Origin: Bacillus sp. UNC438CL73TsuS30
Lineage (GTDB): Bacteria > Bacillota > Bacilli > Bacillales > Cytobacillaceae
Assembly: GCF_000482325.1 (NCBI RefSeq)
Contig: NZ_AXVA01000011.1
Location: 62,001 to 126,000 of the forward strand
Direction of reading: 5' to 3'
Length of the DNA: 64,000 nt
In this document: piece after piece, positions 22,562 through 31,923 of the stretch
Numbering within the stretch: position 1 is the first letter of the stretch
Layout: each line of letters opens with the position of its first letter
Program-made: the position numbers and the translations under genes
The notes under the pieces: generated by a model
Told to the model about the DNA's origin: nothing
What the model saw: the letters and a program-made list of their open reading frames with translations, nothing else
Databases searched by the model: none

Positions 22562-24520
22562 ATGACAAATCTTACCTCGTCCTCACGTTTGAAGGCTAAA
22601 AGGGATACATTTTTTATCCCGGATCCAAAGGGTGGAGTTTATTTTAGAAATAACCTAAATTCATTCCGATTGGAAGGTCAAACCATCTATCAATGGATTG
22701 AAAAATTGTTGCCGATGTTTAATGGGGAACAAACATTGGGAGCCTTAACGGAGGGATTAACAGGACCCTACCGTGACAGGGTATATGAGATTGCAGAAAC
22801 GTTGTACAAGAATGGGTTTGTTCGTGATGTAAGCAAAGACCTTCCCCATCAATTAAGTCGTCCAGTTTTTGAAAAGTATGCTTCACAAATTGAATTCATT
22901 GAGAATTTTACGGAATCGGGTGCTTACCATTTTCAAGAATATCGACAGGCTAAGGTACTCGCTGTCGGCTCAGGGTCCATTTTGGTTTCGTTGGTTTCTG
23001 CCTTATTGGAATCAGGGCTGCCCAAATTAAATGTGCTGGTAACTGATACAGTTCCAACCAATAGGCTGCGGCTCCATGCATTGATCCAGAATGCGAGAAA
23101 AATTGATTCCGATGTGGAGTTCGAGGAAGTATCCTATCCTAAAGGAGCCGGGGAAAATTTTTGGAAACAAGTAGTTCAGCCCTATGATTGGATTCTGTAT
23201 GTGTCACAGGATGGAAATCTAAATGAATTAAGGAATCTGAATCAGGTTTGCCAAGAAGAAAAGAAGACATTTCTCCCTGCTATCTGTTTAGAAAAAGTGG
23301 GAATCTCCGGTCCGTTAACCCATCCAGAAACAGAAGTATGCTTCGAGTCTGCATGGCGGAGAATTCATCCATCTCTTGTAGAAGCCGAAGGGGAAACACA
23401 GTCATTCTCTTCCACCTCTGGAGCGATTTTGGCAAATGTGTCTGCATTCGAATTTTTCAAAAAGGCTACAGGAATCGAAGGCTTAAACCAAAGTAATCAA
23501 ATTTATTTGCTTAATCTTGAAACGATGGAAGGTGACTGGCTTTCATTCATTTCACATCCCTCGGTAATGTCAAAAAGTTTGAGACCAGTACTGGTTGATG
23601 ATCTTGATGTAAGACTGAAACAAGAATCTGACAGGAATGAACAAAAGGATTTGCTTGAATATTTCAGTCGATTAACTTCAGAAGAAATCGGTATTTTTCA
23701 TACCTGGGAGGAACGAAATTTACCACAGCTTCCGCTTTCCCAGTGCTATGTTCAGACCGTTAACCCTGTGTCAGAGGGACCTGCAGAACTACTGCCGGAA
23801 GTTGTCTGTTTAGGTCTGACACATGAAGAAGCCAGAAGAAATGCCGGATTGACCGGTATTGAAAGGTATGTTTCAAAAATGATTGATTCACCTGTTTATG
23901 GGTTTAGAAATCAGACAGGACATGTTCATGCGAGTCTTCCAGAAGGTTTTATTGGTATTGGTTCAGGAGAAAACATCGCTGAGGCTGTTTGTCGAGGGCT
24001 GCAAGCCTATCTGGATGAAGAATTGAAAAATAGAAAAGGGGATCACCTGAATACGGTTAAGGGTGTACAAATGGGAGCCATAGAAGATAAAAAATGCCGA
24101 TTTTATTTGAATGCCCTTACTACCTTAAACGGTTCACCTGCCATTGGGTTAAAAGAGGACGTACTTGGATTCCCTGTGGTTTGGGTAAGATCAAAGGGCT
24201 GTTGGTACACAGGGGTAGGTTTAAATCCAACCTTGGCATTACAAAATACATTGCAGCAAGCACTTTTGGATGCGCAAAACCAGAAGAATGCCGTAGAGAG
24301 ACATGAGAAGGAGTCTATGATTTACCTCAAAAAAAATGAAAATAAACTCGAAATCCCTTCTTGTGAGGAAATGACACAATTGGAGCTGTTACAATCTTCC
24401 ATTCAGGTCTTAAATCGAAACAGCAAACAACTATTGGTTTATGATCTGTCGATTGAGCCGTTTTTAAAACAAGAGTTGGCAGGGGTGTATGGTGTGCAGG
24501 TACGAGAGGGGGATTCATAA
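22562..24520 (+). CDS. Thiazole-containing bacteriocin maturation protein (ThiF-like, TOMM)
   Basis: A 652-residue protein of the family annotated as putative thiazole-containing bacteriocin maturation protein. Residues 1-100 form a small winged-helix (RRE-like) module that may bind the leader peptide ('GQTIYQWIEKLLPMFNGEQT'). A ThiF/E1-like Rossmann domain follows ('VLAVGSGSILVSLVSALLES'), without an obvious zinc site, and a C-terminal YcaO-like region contains 'GLTHEEARRNAGLTGIERYV'. It is expected to partner the YcaO cyclodehydratase. The stop TAA overlaps the next start by 1 base (TAATG), implying translational coupling. GGAGGGGCCGA precedes ATG 22562. Confidence 0.85.
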   Translation: MTNLTSSSRLKAKRDTFFIPDPKGGVYFRNNLNSFRLEGQTIYQWIEKLLPMFNGEQTLGALTEGLTGPYRDRVYEIAETLYKNGFVRDVSKDLPHQLSRPVFEKYASQIEFIENFTESGAYHFQEYRQAKVLAVGSGSILVSLVSALLESGLPKLNVLVTDTVPTNRLRLHALIQNARKIDSDVEFEEVSYPKGAGENFWKQVVQPYDWILYVSQDGNLNELRNLNQVCQEEKKTFLPAICLEKVGISGPLTHPETEVCFESAWRRIHPSLVEAEGETQSFSSTSGAILANVSAFEFFKKATGIEGLNQSNQIYLLNLETMEGDWLSFISHPSVMSKSLRPVLVDDLDVRLKQESDRNEQKDLLEYFSRLTSEEIGIFHTWEERNLPQLPLSQCYVQTVNPVSEGPAELLPEVVCLGLTHEEARRNAGLTGIERYVSKMIDSPVYGFRNQTGHVHASLPEGFIGIGSGENIAEAVCRGLQAYLDEELKNRKGDHLNTVKGVQMGAIEDKKCRFYLNALTTLNGSPAIGLKEDVLGFPVVWVRSKGCWYTGVGLNPTLALQNTLQQALLDAQNQKNAVERHEKESMIYLKKNENKLEIPSCEEMTQLELLQSSIQVLNRNSKQLLVYDLSIEPFLKQELAGVYGVQVREGDS

Positions 24521-26460
24521 TGACTGCACAGATTCTCATTGACGGAGACGGTTTATTAGCAGAATATGTCTTCGAGCAATTGTCCGCTACCTATCAAGTT
24601 AGACGTCAAAGCATGAATGAAGAAATTCCCGAAGAAGCAGAATTGGCTCTAGTGCTCGACGATGCTTGGCATCCATCCAAACATCGAAAAGCGGATGAGA
24701 GATTCAAGGCCGCCGGTATCCCTTGGCTTCGGGCTTTCGTTTCGTTTGGTGAGGGAATCATAGGTCCTTTCGTACGGCCCGGGACTTCGGGATGTTCCCA
24801 CTGTGCTGATAAACGGCGCTTGCTTGCCGGACCCGACCGGCTTGAAATGTCGAAGATTCAGGCAAGATTGACAGCAGGAGCGGGGGTCACGTGTGATGCA
24901 TGGTCTTCTAGAACGGGATTATCGCAAATGGCCATATTCATCCATAACGAAGTGCAGAAAGTTCTACAAGGAGATTCCTCGCCCTTAGAAGAAAGGATGT
25001 TCATTACCAATCTGAAAACGTTAACGAACTCCCGTCATTTTTTCTTGCCTGATCCATTGTGCCCGATTTGCAGTCCATTACCTGAAGACTCACCAGAATT
25101 AGCTCAAATTAGGTTAGAGTCCAGTCCTAAAATAAATGGTGAAGGGTATCGCTGCCGCTCGATGGATGAATTGAAAACAGTGCTAGTAGATGACTATCTG
25201 GATTTTCGTACTGGCATCATGAATGGAAAAATAGAAGATTTCAGGCTTCCATTTGCAGATGTTTTGGTTAATATGCCGTTGTTTGGAGCGGACGAGGGAG
25301 TTGCTGGCCGTACTAATTCATATGAAATGAGTGAGTTAACAGCGATTTTGGAGGGGTTAGAGCGATATTGTGGAATTGAACCTCAAGGTAAAAGGAAGAA
25401 AGTTCGTGAAAGTTATCAGCATTTAAAGGAAGTAGCATTAAATCCAGCAAGGGTAGGATTTCATGACCAGAATCAATATGCAAAGCCTGGTTTTCCATTT
25501 AAACCGTTTCATCCTGATCAACCAATGAATTGGGTCTGGGGTTATTCCTTCATGCAAGAACGTCCTATACTTGTTCCGGAGCTGCTTGCTTACTACAGTT
25601 TGGGCAATGGGGAGGGTTTTGTTTATGAAACCTCCAATGGATGTGCATTAGGAGGGAGCTTGGAGGAAGCCATCTTCCATGGCATTATGGAGGTCGTCGA
25701 GCGCGATTCCTTCTTGTTAACCTGGTATGCACAGCTGCCCCTTTCACGTCTTGATCTCTATTCTGCTAACGACAAAGAATTAGAGTTAATGGTTGACCGT
25801 ATACGTGAGGTGTCGGGATATGACTTATATTTTTATAATTCGACAATGGAAAACGAGATTCCTAGTGTTTGGGCAATAGCCAAAAACAGAAGATCAAAGG
25901 GTGTCAACCTCATTTGTGCAGCAGGTGCGAATCCTGATCCTGTAAGAGCAGTAAAAAGCGCGATTTACGAGCTCGCTGGAATGATGGTTAGGCATGACGA
26001 AATATTGGAGAAAAACCGGCAGAAATATGAAGAAATGCTCAAAAATCCATTTGCCGTCCGGAACATGGAGGACCATGGCCTGCTATACGGTCTGCAGGAG
26101 GCAGAGAAACGGCTAAGCTTTTTATTGGATGATCAGCGGCCATTACGAACGTTTGCAGAGGAATTTAAACAGCCTCCGGTGCATCCCGATTTGAAAGATG
26201 ATCTCCAGGATATTCTTCAGAGGTTTCGCAGTTTAGACCTTGAGGTTATTGTGGTAGACCAAACGACACCCATTACCAAACGGAACGGTTTATACTGTGT
26301 AAAGGTGTTGATTCCTGGTATGCTGCCAATGACATTCGGACATCACCTTACTCGTTTCAAAGGGCTAGAAAGGGTCCTCCAAGTTCCAATGAAACTTGGA
26401 TATTCCAAACAGCCGTTGTCGTATGAACAGCTTAATCCCTATCCTCATCCATTCCCATAA
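24520..26460 (+). CDS. TOMM cyclodehydratase (E1-like/YcaO fusion)
   Basis: A 646-residue fused cyclodehydratase. The N-terminal half has two zinc CxxC pairs, 'GCSHCADKRR' and 'DPLCPICSPL'. The YcaO half (from about residue 215) has the ATP-binding signatures 'LEGLERYCG', 'EVVERDSFLLTWYA' and 'AIYELAGMM', and ends in the proline-rich tail 'PYPHPFP', which is needed for catalysis in this class. It phosphorylates the peptide backbone amide and cyclises Cys/Ser to azolines. Placed between the ThiF-like and SagB genes. The gene begins with the ATG overlapped by the upstream stop. Confidence 0.92.
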   Translation: MTAQILIDGDGLLAEYVFEQLSATYQVRRQSMNEEIPEEAELALVLDDAWHPSKHRKADERFKAAGIPWLRAFVSFGEGIIGPFVRPGTSGCSHCADKRRLLAGPDRLEMSKIQARLTAGAGVTCDAWSSRTGLSQMAIFIHNEVQKVLQGDSSPLEERMFITNLKTLTNSRHFFLPDPLCPICSPLPEDSPELAQIRLESSPKINGEGYRCRSMDELKTVLVDDYLDFRTGIMNGKIEDFRLPFADVLVNMPLFGADEGVAGRTNSYEMSELTAILEGLERYCGIEPQGKRKKVRESYQHLKEVALNPARVGFHDQNQYAKPGFPFKPFHPDQPMNWVWGYSFMQERPILVPELLAYYSLGNGEGFVYETSNGCALGGSLEEAIFHGIMEVVERDSFLLTWYAQLPLSRLDLYSANDKELELMVDRIREVSGYDLYFYNSTMENEIPSVWAIAKNRRSKGVNLICAAGANPDPVRAVKSAIYELAGMMVRHDEILEKNRQKYEEMLKNPFAVRNMEDHGLLYGLQEAEKRLSFLLDDQRPLRTFAEEFKQPPVHPDLKDDLQDILQRFRSLDLEVIVVDQTTPITKRNGLYCVKVLIPGMLPMTFGHHLTRFKGLERVLQVPMKLGYSKQPLSYEQLNPYPHPFP

Positions 26461-26481
26461 TGAAAAGTAGGAGGTGTAAGA

Positions 26482-28074
26482 GTGAAGCTTGAAACCTTTC
26501 TGCATCATCTTCACTTTGATACGGAAAAACTTGCTCCGCCAGATTGGCAAGTGGATTGGGAGGACGCACCACTTCCCTATAAACTGTACCGCGGCTTACC
26601 AGAGATTCCCCTATCAGGAGATGTTCCGTTAACTCTCAGGGAACGAGTTGCTAAGGCAGATCCTGGACTGGAGGAGCTCGGGACTTTCTTATGGTATATA
26701 TACGGGCTTACTCATTATGCACAATTCGCTCAATCTGCCTTCATAGAGGGGACTGAGGAAAATAATGCTGTAAGCTATGCCCAGTTATTCCGGAGATTTG
26801 TACCGTCTGGAGGTGCATTGTACCCGAATGAATTATATGTGTATGTAAAGCTGGAGGATGTACCACAGGGGATTTACCATTACGATGTGGCACATCACCG
26901 CCTCCTATTGTTGCGGGAAGGAAATTACGATTCCTACTTATCTAGAAGTCTTGGAAATTGTGATGTTTCAGACTGTTTCTGTACTGTTTTTGTCTCGACG
27001 GTTTTTTGGAAAAACTTCTATAAATATAATAATTTTTCCTATAGACTCCAAGGATTAGATGCCGGCGTGTTAATTGGGCAATCGTTAGAAGTCGCGGGTA
27101 GGATGGGGTTCTCTTCACGGGTATGTTACCAATTTCTTGACCGCTCTATCAATCGTTTACTTGGGCTATCTGAACAGGAAGAAAGTGTATATGCAGTGGT
27201 CCCATTATCTATTCATCCATCTATTTATTGTGTTGACAACGATCATGAAGAAGAAAGTGTTTCGGCCGTTGAATTATCCCAGGAAGTGCCCTTGCTAAAG
27301 CATGAAACCTATAACCGTTCTAAGAGAATCATTGATTACCCGATGCTAAAAGAGATGAATGAAGCATCGATGCTAGAAACGACACAGTCATTTGTAAAGA
27401 TCATAAAAGAGAGAAGTCGTGGCAGCAATTCCTTAGGTGCAGAGTTCATCATGCTGCCATTTACCGAGACCCTCTCATACGATCTTGCATCCGTTTGTAG
27501 GGAGAGGCGTTCTCCCGATCTTGATTTTATAATAGGGAAAGTTAGTCAAATACAACTATCCACTTTGTTAAAAGAGACTTTTTCCTTCTCTTATCAGAAT
27601 GACCTAGACGACACCCATGGGGGGCCGGAGACTCGTGTTTCTTTGTATGGCTGTTTTTATAATGTAGAAGGAGTTCCAAATGGCACTTACTCGTATGATC
27701 ATAACACTCATGGACTTTGCAGAATCACGCAGGGAGATTTTCGGGAGTATTTACAAAATGGATTAACAATGCCCAATTTAAATCTGTTTCAAGTGCCGCT
27801 CTGCCTGCATGTCGTCGGAGACAAAAATCACCTCAAGGAGAAATTGGGGTATAGAGGATATCGGATCCAACAGATGGAAGCAGGCATTCTCTTACAACGT
27901 TTGCTCTTGGTTTCGTGTGCTTTAGGAATGGGGGGCCATCCACTGCTAGGATTTGATGTCAACCAGTGTGATGAACTTTACAGAATCCATTCGAAAGGAA
28001 AAACCAGCTTAATCCAAATCCCTGTCGGTCCTTACCGTCCACGTGCCTGGTTAAAGGGGAGTTTGCTTAGCTAG
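26482..28074 (+). CDS. SagB-type azoline dehydrogenase, tandem-domain
   Basis: A 530-residue FMN-dependent dehydrogenase that oxidises azolines to azoles. It contains two nitroreductase-like halves. The first (about 60-270) has 'SGGALYPNELYVYVK' and 'LDAGVLIGQSLEVAGRMGFS'; the second (about 340-525) repeats these features as 'GCFYNVEGVPNGTYSYDHNT' and 'QQMEAGILLQRLLLVSCALG'. Such duplicated SagB proteins occur in Bacillus TOMM clusters; probably one half binds FMN productively. GTG start at 26482 with AGGAGGTG before it. Confidence 0.88.
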   Translation: MKLETFLHHLHFDTEKLAPPDWQVDWEDAPLPYKLYRGLPEIPLSGDVPLTLRERVAKADPGLEELGTFLWYIYGLTHYAQFAQSAFIEGTEENNAVSYAQLFRRFVPSGGALYPNELYVYVKLEDVPQGIYHYDVAHHRLLLLREGNYDSYLSRSLGNCDVSDCFCTVFVSTVFWKNFYKYNNFSYRLQGLDAGVLIGQSLEVAGRMGFSSRVCYQFLDRSINRLLGLSEQEESVYAVVPLSIHPSIYCVDNDHEEESVSAVELSQEVPLLKHETYNRSKRIIDYPMLKEMNEASMLETTQSFVKIIKERSRGSNSLGAEFIMLPFTETLSYDLASVCRERRSPDLDFIIGKVSQIQLSTLLKETFSFSYQNDLDDTHGGPETRVSLYGCFYNVEGVPNGTYSYDHNTHGLCRITQGDFREYLQNGLTMPNLNLFQVPLCLHVVGDKNHLKEKLGYRGYRIQQMEAGILLQRLLLVSCALGMGGHPLLGFDVNQCDELYRIHSKGKTSLIQIPVGPYRPRAWLKGSLLS

Positions 28075-28113
28075 GTGAGACATGGGGACTGTGTAAAAAA
28101 ACATAAGTGTAGT

Positions 28114-28136
28114 TAGGGCCTTTATAGGCTCTTTTT
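28114..28136 (+). terminator. Weak terminator after the TOMM operon
   Basis: GGGCC pairs with GGCTC (one G-U) around TTTATA, then TTTTT. No export, immunity or protease gene precedes it. Confidence 0.5.
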
Positions 28137-28355
28137 GTTTGGGATATTTGATATCCATGCTGCAGAAACGAGAATATGAAGAAGTAAAGGTATAAATCAA
28201 AAAAGCATGACATACATTCTAAAAAAATGTAAAATTGGAAATTGGTTACTATAATTTTGTTAGTTTAAAATAATGATAGGCAGTGAGGTATAAAAAACTT
28301 GCCATTTATTGCTTATGATTATTTGCAAATTCCGAGAGAAAAGGAGTACAGAAAA

Positions 28356-29027
28356 TTGAATTTAAGTATTTCAGAAATCAAAAGACAGGCAAAATTATCT
28401 TTAAAAGGAAAATGGGGATTAGGTGTTTTATTAACATTCATTCTATTCCTTCTCAATTTTTTATTACCTACACTGGTTGAAATGATGATGAGCGGCGGTC
28501 CTGCTGAATGGATAAAGCAGGAGGATACATCGCCAGGAGGAAGTTTTGTAAGTACCCTCATTACGATTGCGCTCATTCCTTTTACGGTTGGTGTGTATTG
28601 GTTTTATTTGTCATTGGTAAGACTAAAAAATCCGGAAATTTCTTATGCTTTTTCGATCTATAAGGATGGAAAAACATCCTTTAAAATGATCGGTGTATCT
28701 ATTTTACAAGGTCTATTTGTGTTTTTGTGGTCCTTATTACTGTTTATTCCCGGTATCATTAAAAGTATTGCTTACTCTCAAACCTATTACTTATTACGAG
28801 ACCACCCAGAATATTCGGTGCTTGAGGCAATCACAGAGAGCAGAAGAAGAATGAACGGGTACAAGTGGAAATATTTCTTATTGGGACTAAGTTTTATTGG
28901 CTGGGGTATTCTTTGTTTGTTCACATTGGGAATTGGGTTCTTGTGGTTGGTTCCTTATGTCTCAACATCAATGGCTGCATTTTATAATGAAATCATTGAT
29001 ATTCAGGACAAAGACATAGATTATTAA
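28356..29027 (+). CDS. DUF975 family membrane protein
   Basis: A 223-residue protein starting at TTG 28356 ('NLSISEIKRQAKLSLKGKWG'), which is the normal DUF975 N-terminus; AAAGGAG at 28340-28346 supports it, so the 19-residue in-frame extension to TTG 28299 is unlikely. Family features are 'AITESRRRMNGYKWKYFLLGLSFIGW' and 4-5 hydrophobic segments. Function unknown; the family sits in Firmicute membranes and is often monocistronic. Confidence 0.82.
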   Translation: MNLSISEIKRQAKLSLKGKWGLGVLLTFILFLLNFLLPTLVEMMMSGGPAEWIKQEDTSPGGSFVSTLITIALIPFTVGVYWFYLSLVRLKNPEISYAFSIYKDGKTSFKMIGVSILQGLFVFLWSLLLFIPGIIKSIAYSQTYYLLRDHPEYSVLEAITESRRRMNGYKWKYFLLGLSFIGWGILCLFTLGIGFLWLVPYVSTSMAAFYNEIIDIQDKDIDY

Positions 29028-29193
29028 GCATTCATCCTATCCTAACATCCAAGAGTGGCTGAAAAGTCATTCTTTTTTCATGCAAAAAAATCGATAGAAT
29101 CAAGAATTACGAGGTGTTCGATTTTAAAATTCCTTTCATTCTTTAGGATTGTTAGAATATAAAAAAGATCTTTTATTGGAAAGGAAATAAATT

Positions 29194-30195
29194 ATGCCAT
29201 TAGAGATTGTTCGCCAGGATATAACGAAGATGAAGGTTGACGCGATTGTAAATGCTGCCAATACAGCACTGAAAATGGGCGGGGGTGTATGTGGCGCTAT
29301 ATTTCGTGCCGCAGGCGCTAGGGAGTTACAAGAGGCTTGTAACAAAATCGGGGAATGCAAGGTAGGAGAAGCTGTTATTACGGAGGGATTCCAACTGGAT
29401 GCAAACTATATCATTCACACACCCGGTCCCATTTGGCAAGGCGGATCACGCCAGGAAGCAGCTCTGTTAAAGGCATCCTACTCTCATTCCTTGGAGCTAG
29501 CTAAAAAGTATCAATGTGAATCAATTGCCTTTCCGTTAATTTCAACCGGTATCTACGGCTATCCAAAAGAGAAAGCCTTGGAAATTGCCGTTTCCACGAT
29601 CAGTTCATTTTTATTACATCATGATTTACTCGTGTATCTCGTTGTTTTTGACAAAAACTCTTTTGGTTTAAGCCAGAAGTTATTTACCTCTATTCATCAA
29701 TATATTGATGAGCACTATGTAGAGGAAGTCGAAAAAGTGTTCCAACGTACCAGAGAAGAACCATACATATTCGAACAACGCCAAGTAATCGAAATTCTTC
29801 AGCAGGACGTCTATAAAGAAGCAGAGGAATCATTACTAAACCTATTGGATCAACTCGATGAATCTTTTTCCGAACGGCTGCTTCGCTTAATCGATGAAAA
29901 AAGAATGACGGATGTTGAGACCTATAAACGGGCAAATCTAGACCGGCGGTTGTTCTCAAAAATCCGGAATGCTGTTGATTATACTCCCAAAAAGAAAACG
30001 GCCGTTGCATTAGCCATTGCATTGCAACTGGATTTTGAGGAAACGAATGATCTGTTGTCTGCAGCTGGGTATACTTTGTCACGAAGCAGTAAATTTGATG
30101 TCATTATTGAATACTTTATTCATCAAGCGAATTTCAATATTCATGAAATCAATGAAGCTTTATTTGCCTTTGACCAACCCTTACTTGGTGCTTAA
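29194..30195 (+). CDS. Macro domain protein with C-terminal helical domain
   Basis: A 333-residue protein. Residues 1-170 are a macro domain: 'EIVRQDITKMKVDAIVNAANTALKMGGGVCGAIFRAAG', 'YIIHTPGPIW', and 'FPLISTGIYGYPKEKALEIA', which together form the ADP-ribose-binding pocket of O-acetyl-ADP-ribose deacetylases (YmdB type). The C-terminal 130 residues form a mostly helical domain starting 'LLRLIDEKRMTDVETYKRAN' and containing 'RLFSKIRNAVDYTPKKKTAVALAIALQLDFEETNDLLSAAGY', which looks like a Cro-type helix-turn-helix. The combination is seen in Firmicutes, usually without an assigned role. It probably senses or removes ADP-ribose. A weak ribosome binding site (GGAAAGG) precedes ATG 29194. Confidence 0.85.
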   Translation: MPLEIVRQDITKMKVDAIVNAANTALKMGGGVCGAIFRAAGARELQEACNKIGECKVGEAVITEGFQLDANYIIHTPGPIWQGGSRQEAALLKASYSHSLELAKKYQCESIAFPLISTGIYGYPKEKALEIAVSTISSFLLHHDLLVYLVVFDKNSFGLSQKLFTSIHQYIDEHYVEEVEKVFQRTREEPYIFEQRQVIEILQQDVYKEAEESLLNLLDQLDESFSERLLRLIDEKRMTDVETYKRANLDRRLFSKIRNAVDYTPKKKTAVALAIALQLDFEETNDLLSAAGYTLSRSSKFDVIIEYFIHQANFNIHEINEALFAFDQPLLGA

Positions 30196-30264
30196 AATGT
30201 CGCTTTAATAATTCACCGTGTCAATTTATTGTAATATTATTAATGTTTGGTCTTTGCAACAATT

Positions 30265-30397
30265 CTGTTTATTTCCGCTCCAGGCACTTCGCTTTCCGCG
30301 GGCGTGCCGGGGAGCCTCCTCGTCGCTTCGCTCCTGCGGGGTCTCCCCAGCCCCGTACTCCCTCAGGAGTCTTCGTGCCTTCCGCTCCAATCAACAG
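30265..30397 (-). repeat. GC-rich ~130-bp interspersed repeat, copy A
   Basis: Minus-strand copy of an element whose ends read CTGTTGATTGGAGCGGA... and ...GCGGAAATMAACAG. GC content is far above the neighbours. The same element is at 30797-30927 and, as a collapsed trace, at 48575-48596. Widespread in Bacillaceae by my recall. No open reading frame in it is real. Confidence 0.85.
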
Positions 30398-30461
30398 GTG
30401 TATTCAACAAAGTTTTTCCAACCCCATAAATATTTATAGTAAGTGGTGAATTTAATTTTTA

Positions 30462-30614
30462 GGCCAAGAAGAGTTTCGCCAAAGTGAATATGAATTTGTG
30501 TCTATTGATGGATTAGATTCAGATAACCACCTTCTTTGTTTGATTGACAAATCTATTGATTTTTCGTCTCATCTTGAAAAAGTAAGTCGGAATAATGGCT
30601 TTATAAATTTATAA
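30462..30614 (+). pseudogene. IS1182-type transposase N-terminal remnant
   Basis: About 50 codons without a start ('YEFVSIDGLDSDNHLLCLIDKSIDFS') match the N-terminal region of IS1182/IS1380-like transposases, where 'FVSIDDLVPEDHLLRKID' is typical. It ends at TAA 30612-30614. No inverted repeats or downstream transposase domain remain, so it is a decayed fragment lying between two copies of the GC-rich repeat. Confidence 0.6.
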
Positions 30615-30796
30615 AAGAAAAAATTAAGTGAAGCTTCCCAGTCTCTAAGAGCTCTGTATTGACTTCCCTATTGCCGGTAACGGGGATTGAAGAAAACTAG
30701 TGAACAGGTTATTACTGCAGCCTGCCAAAAGGTATTGAAGATTACAACGCAGTTAACAAGGTTTGAAAAAGTGTGTTGTAATACTTTGTTTGCCCC

Positions 30797-30927
30797 CTGT
30801 TGATTGGAGCGGAGGGCACTCGACTCCTGCGGGATAAAGAGGTCACTGGAGACCCCACAGGCGCATGCGCCGAGGAGGCTCCAGGACCTCCCCGCGGAAA
30901 GCGAGTGACCGTAGCGGAAATCAACAG
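30797..30927 (+). repeat. GC-rich ~130-bp interspersed repeat, copy B
   Basis: Plus-strand copy with intact ends CTGTTGATTGGAGCGGA and TAGCGGAAATCAACAG and internal ACTCCTGCGGGA and CGAGGAGGCTCC motifs. In inverted orientation relative to copy A, 400 bp away. Confidence 0.85.
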
Positions 30928-31089
30928 GCCCGTTGGCAAGGAGAATCAATAATTTAGGTTTTAGATTTGACAAAATAAAAAATTGCCGAGAAAATTACCT
31001 TTTTCGATAATCTATGTCGCTTTTAAAGCGACCATTTCTGATTGGATTATTGTTATCCTTTGTTTATCAAAGAACGGAGGATGATCAGG

Positions 31090-31740
31090 ATGAAAAAGAA
31101 TTTAACCGAGTTAGTGTTTATTTTAGATAAAAGCGGCTCCATGGCTGGGCTTGAGGCAGATACGATTGGCGGCTATAATGCGATGCTGAAGAAACAACAA
31201 AAGGCGGAAGGGGAAGCCGTTGTTACCACTGTATTATTTGATCATGATATTGAACTATTGCATGACCGGATTCATGTGAAAGGCATCTCTCCGATTACCG
31301 ATGAAGATTATGAAGTGGGGGGTACGACCGCACTATTAGATGCCATCGGTTTTACGATTCAAAAAATCGTGAAGGTGCAAAAGAAAACAATGGAAGAGGA
31401 ACGGGCTGAAAAGGTACTGTTTGTGATTACTACAGATGGCATGGAAAATGCCAGCAGGGAGTTCTCGAGGGAGAAAATCAAAAAAATGGTGCAGCATCAA
31501 AAAGAGAAATATGGCTGGGAATTCCTATTCCTCGGAGCCAATATTGATGCCATCTCGACTGCTGCTCAATTTGGAATCAATGAGGACTTCGCGGTTGATT
31601 ATCATGCTGATAAGATCGGAACGGAAGTAAATTTTGAAGCGGTAAATGATGCCGTGAGCAACCTTCGAAGTGGCAAAAAGCTTGATCGAACCTGGAAAAA
31701 AGGAATTGAAAGTGATTTTAACGGGCGTACAAAAAGATAA
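31090..31740 (+). CDS. von Willebrand factor A domain protein
   Basis: A 216-residue protein that is nearly all vWA domain. The MIDAS metal site 'DKSGSM' is near residue 10, with the supporting Thr in 'GGTTALLDAI' and Asp in 'VITTDGMENAS'. Start at ATG 31090, 9 bases after ACGGAGG; the earlier ATG 31081 abuts the ribosome binding site. Bacterial vWA proteins of this size commonly act in metal-insertion or stress-response systems with other partners. It follows the macro-domain gene at a distance of about 900 bp that contains mobile debris. Confidence 0.82.
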   Translation: MKKNLTELVFILDKSGSMAGLEADTIGGYNAMLKKQQKAEGEAVVTTVLFDHDIELLHDRIHVKGISPITDEDYEVGGTTALLDAIGFTIQKIVKVQKKTMEEERAEKVLFVITTDGMENASREFSREKIKKMVQHQKEKYGWEFLFLGANIDAISTAAQFGINEDFAVDYHADKIGTEVNFEAVNDAVSNLRSGKKLDRTWKKGIESDFNGRTKR

Positions 31741-31923
31741 TTGTAAAGAAAGACCCTTTTGACTACATCTAAATATCATTTGTAAATGTCCTAACGATGT
31801 CCTATGTCCAATTCAATAAATCGACATGTCCAAAATAGTTTGGAATTTCTAAACACTTGCCCTCCACAAACTTGTACACACAGCATAGGTTATGTTGTGT
31901 AGTAAATTTAGGGAGGGTTTAGA

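Noticed and set aside
30218..30973. Several short reading frames within the GC-rich repeats
   Set aside because: They arise from high GC content with few stop codons in a repeat found in non-coding positions; different frames in the two copies.
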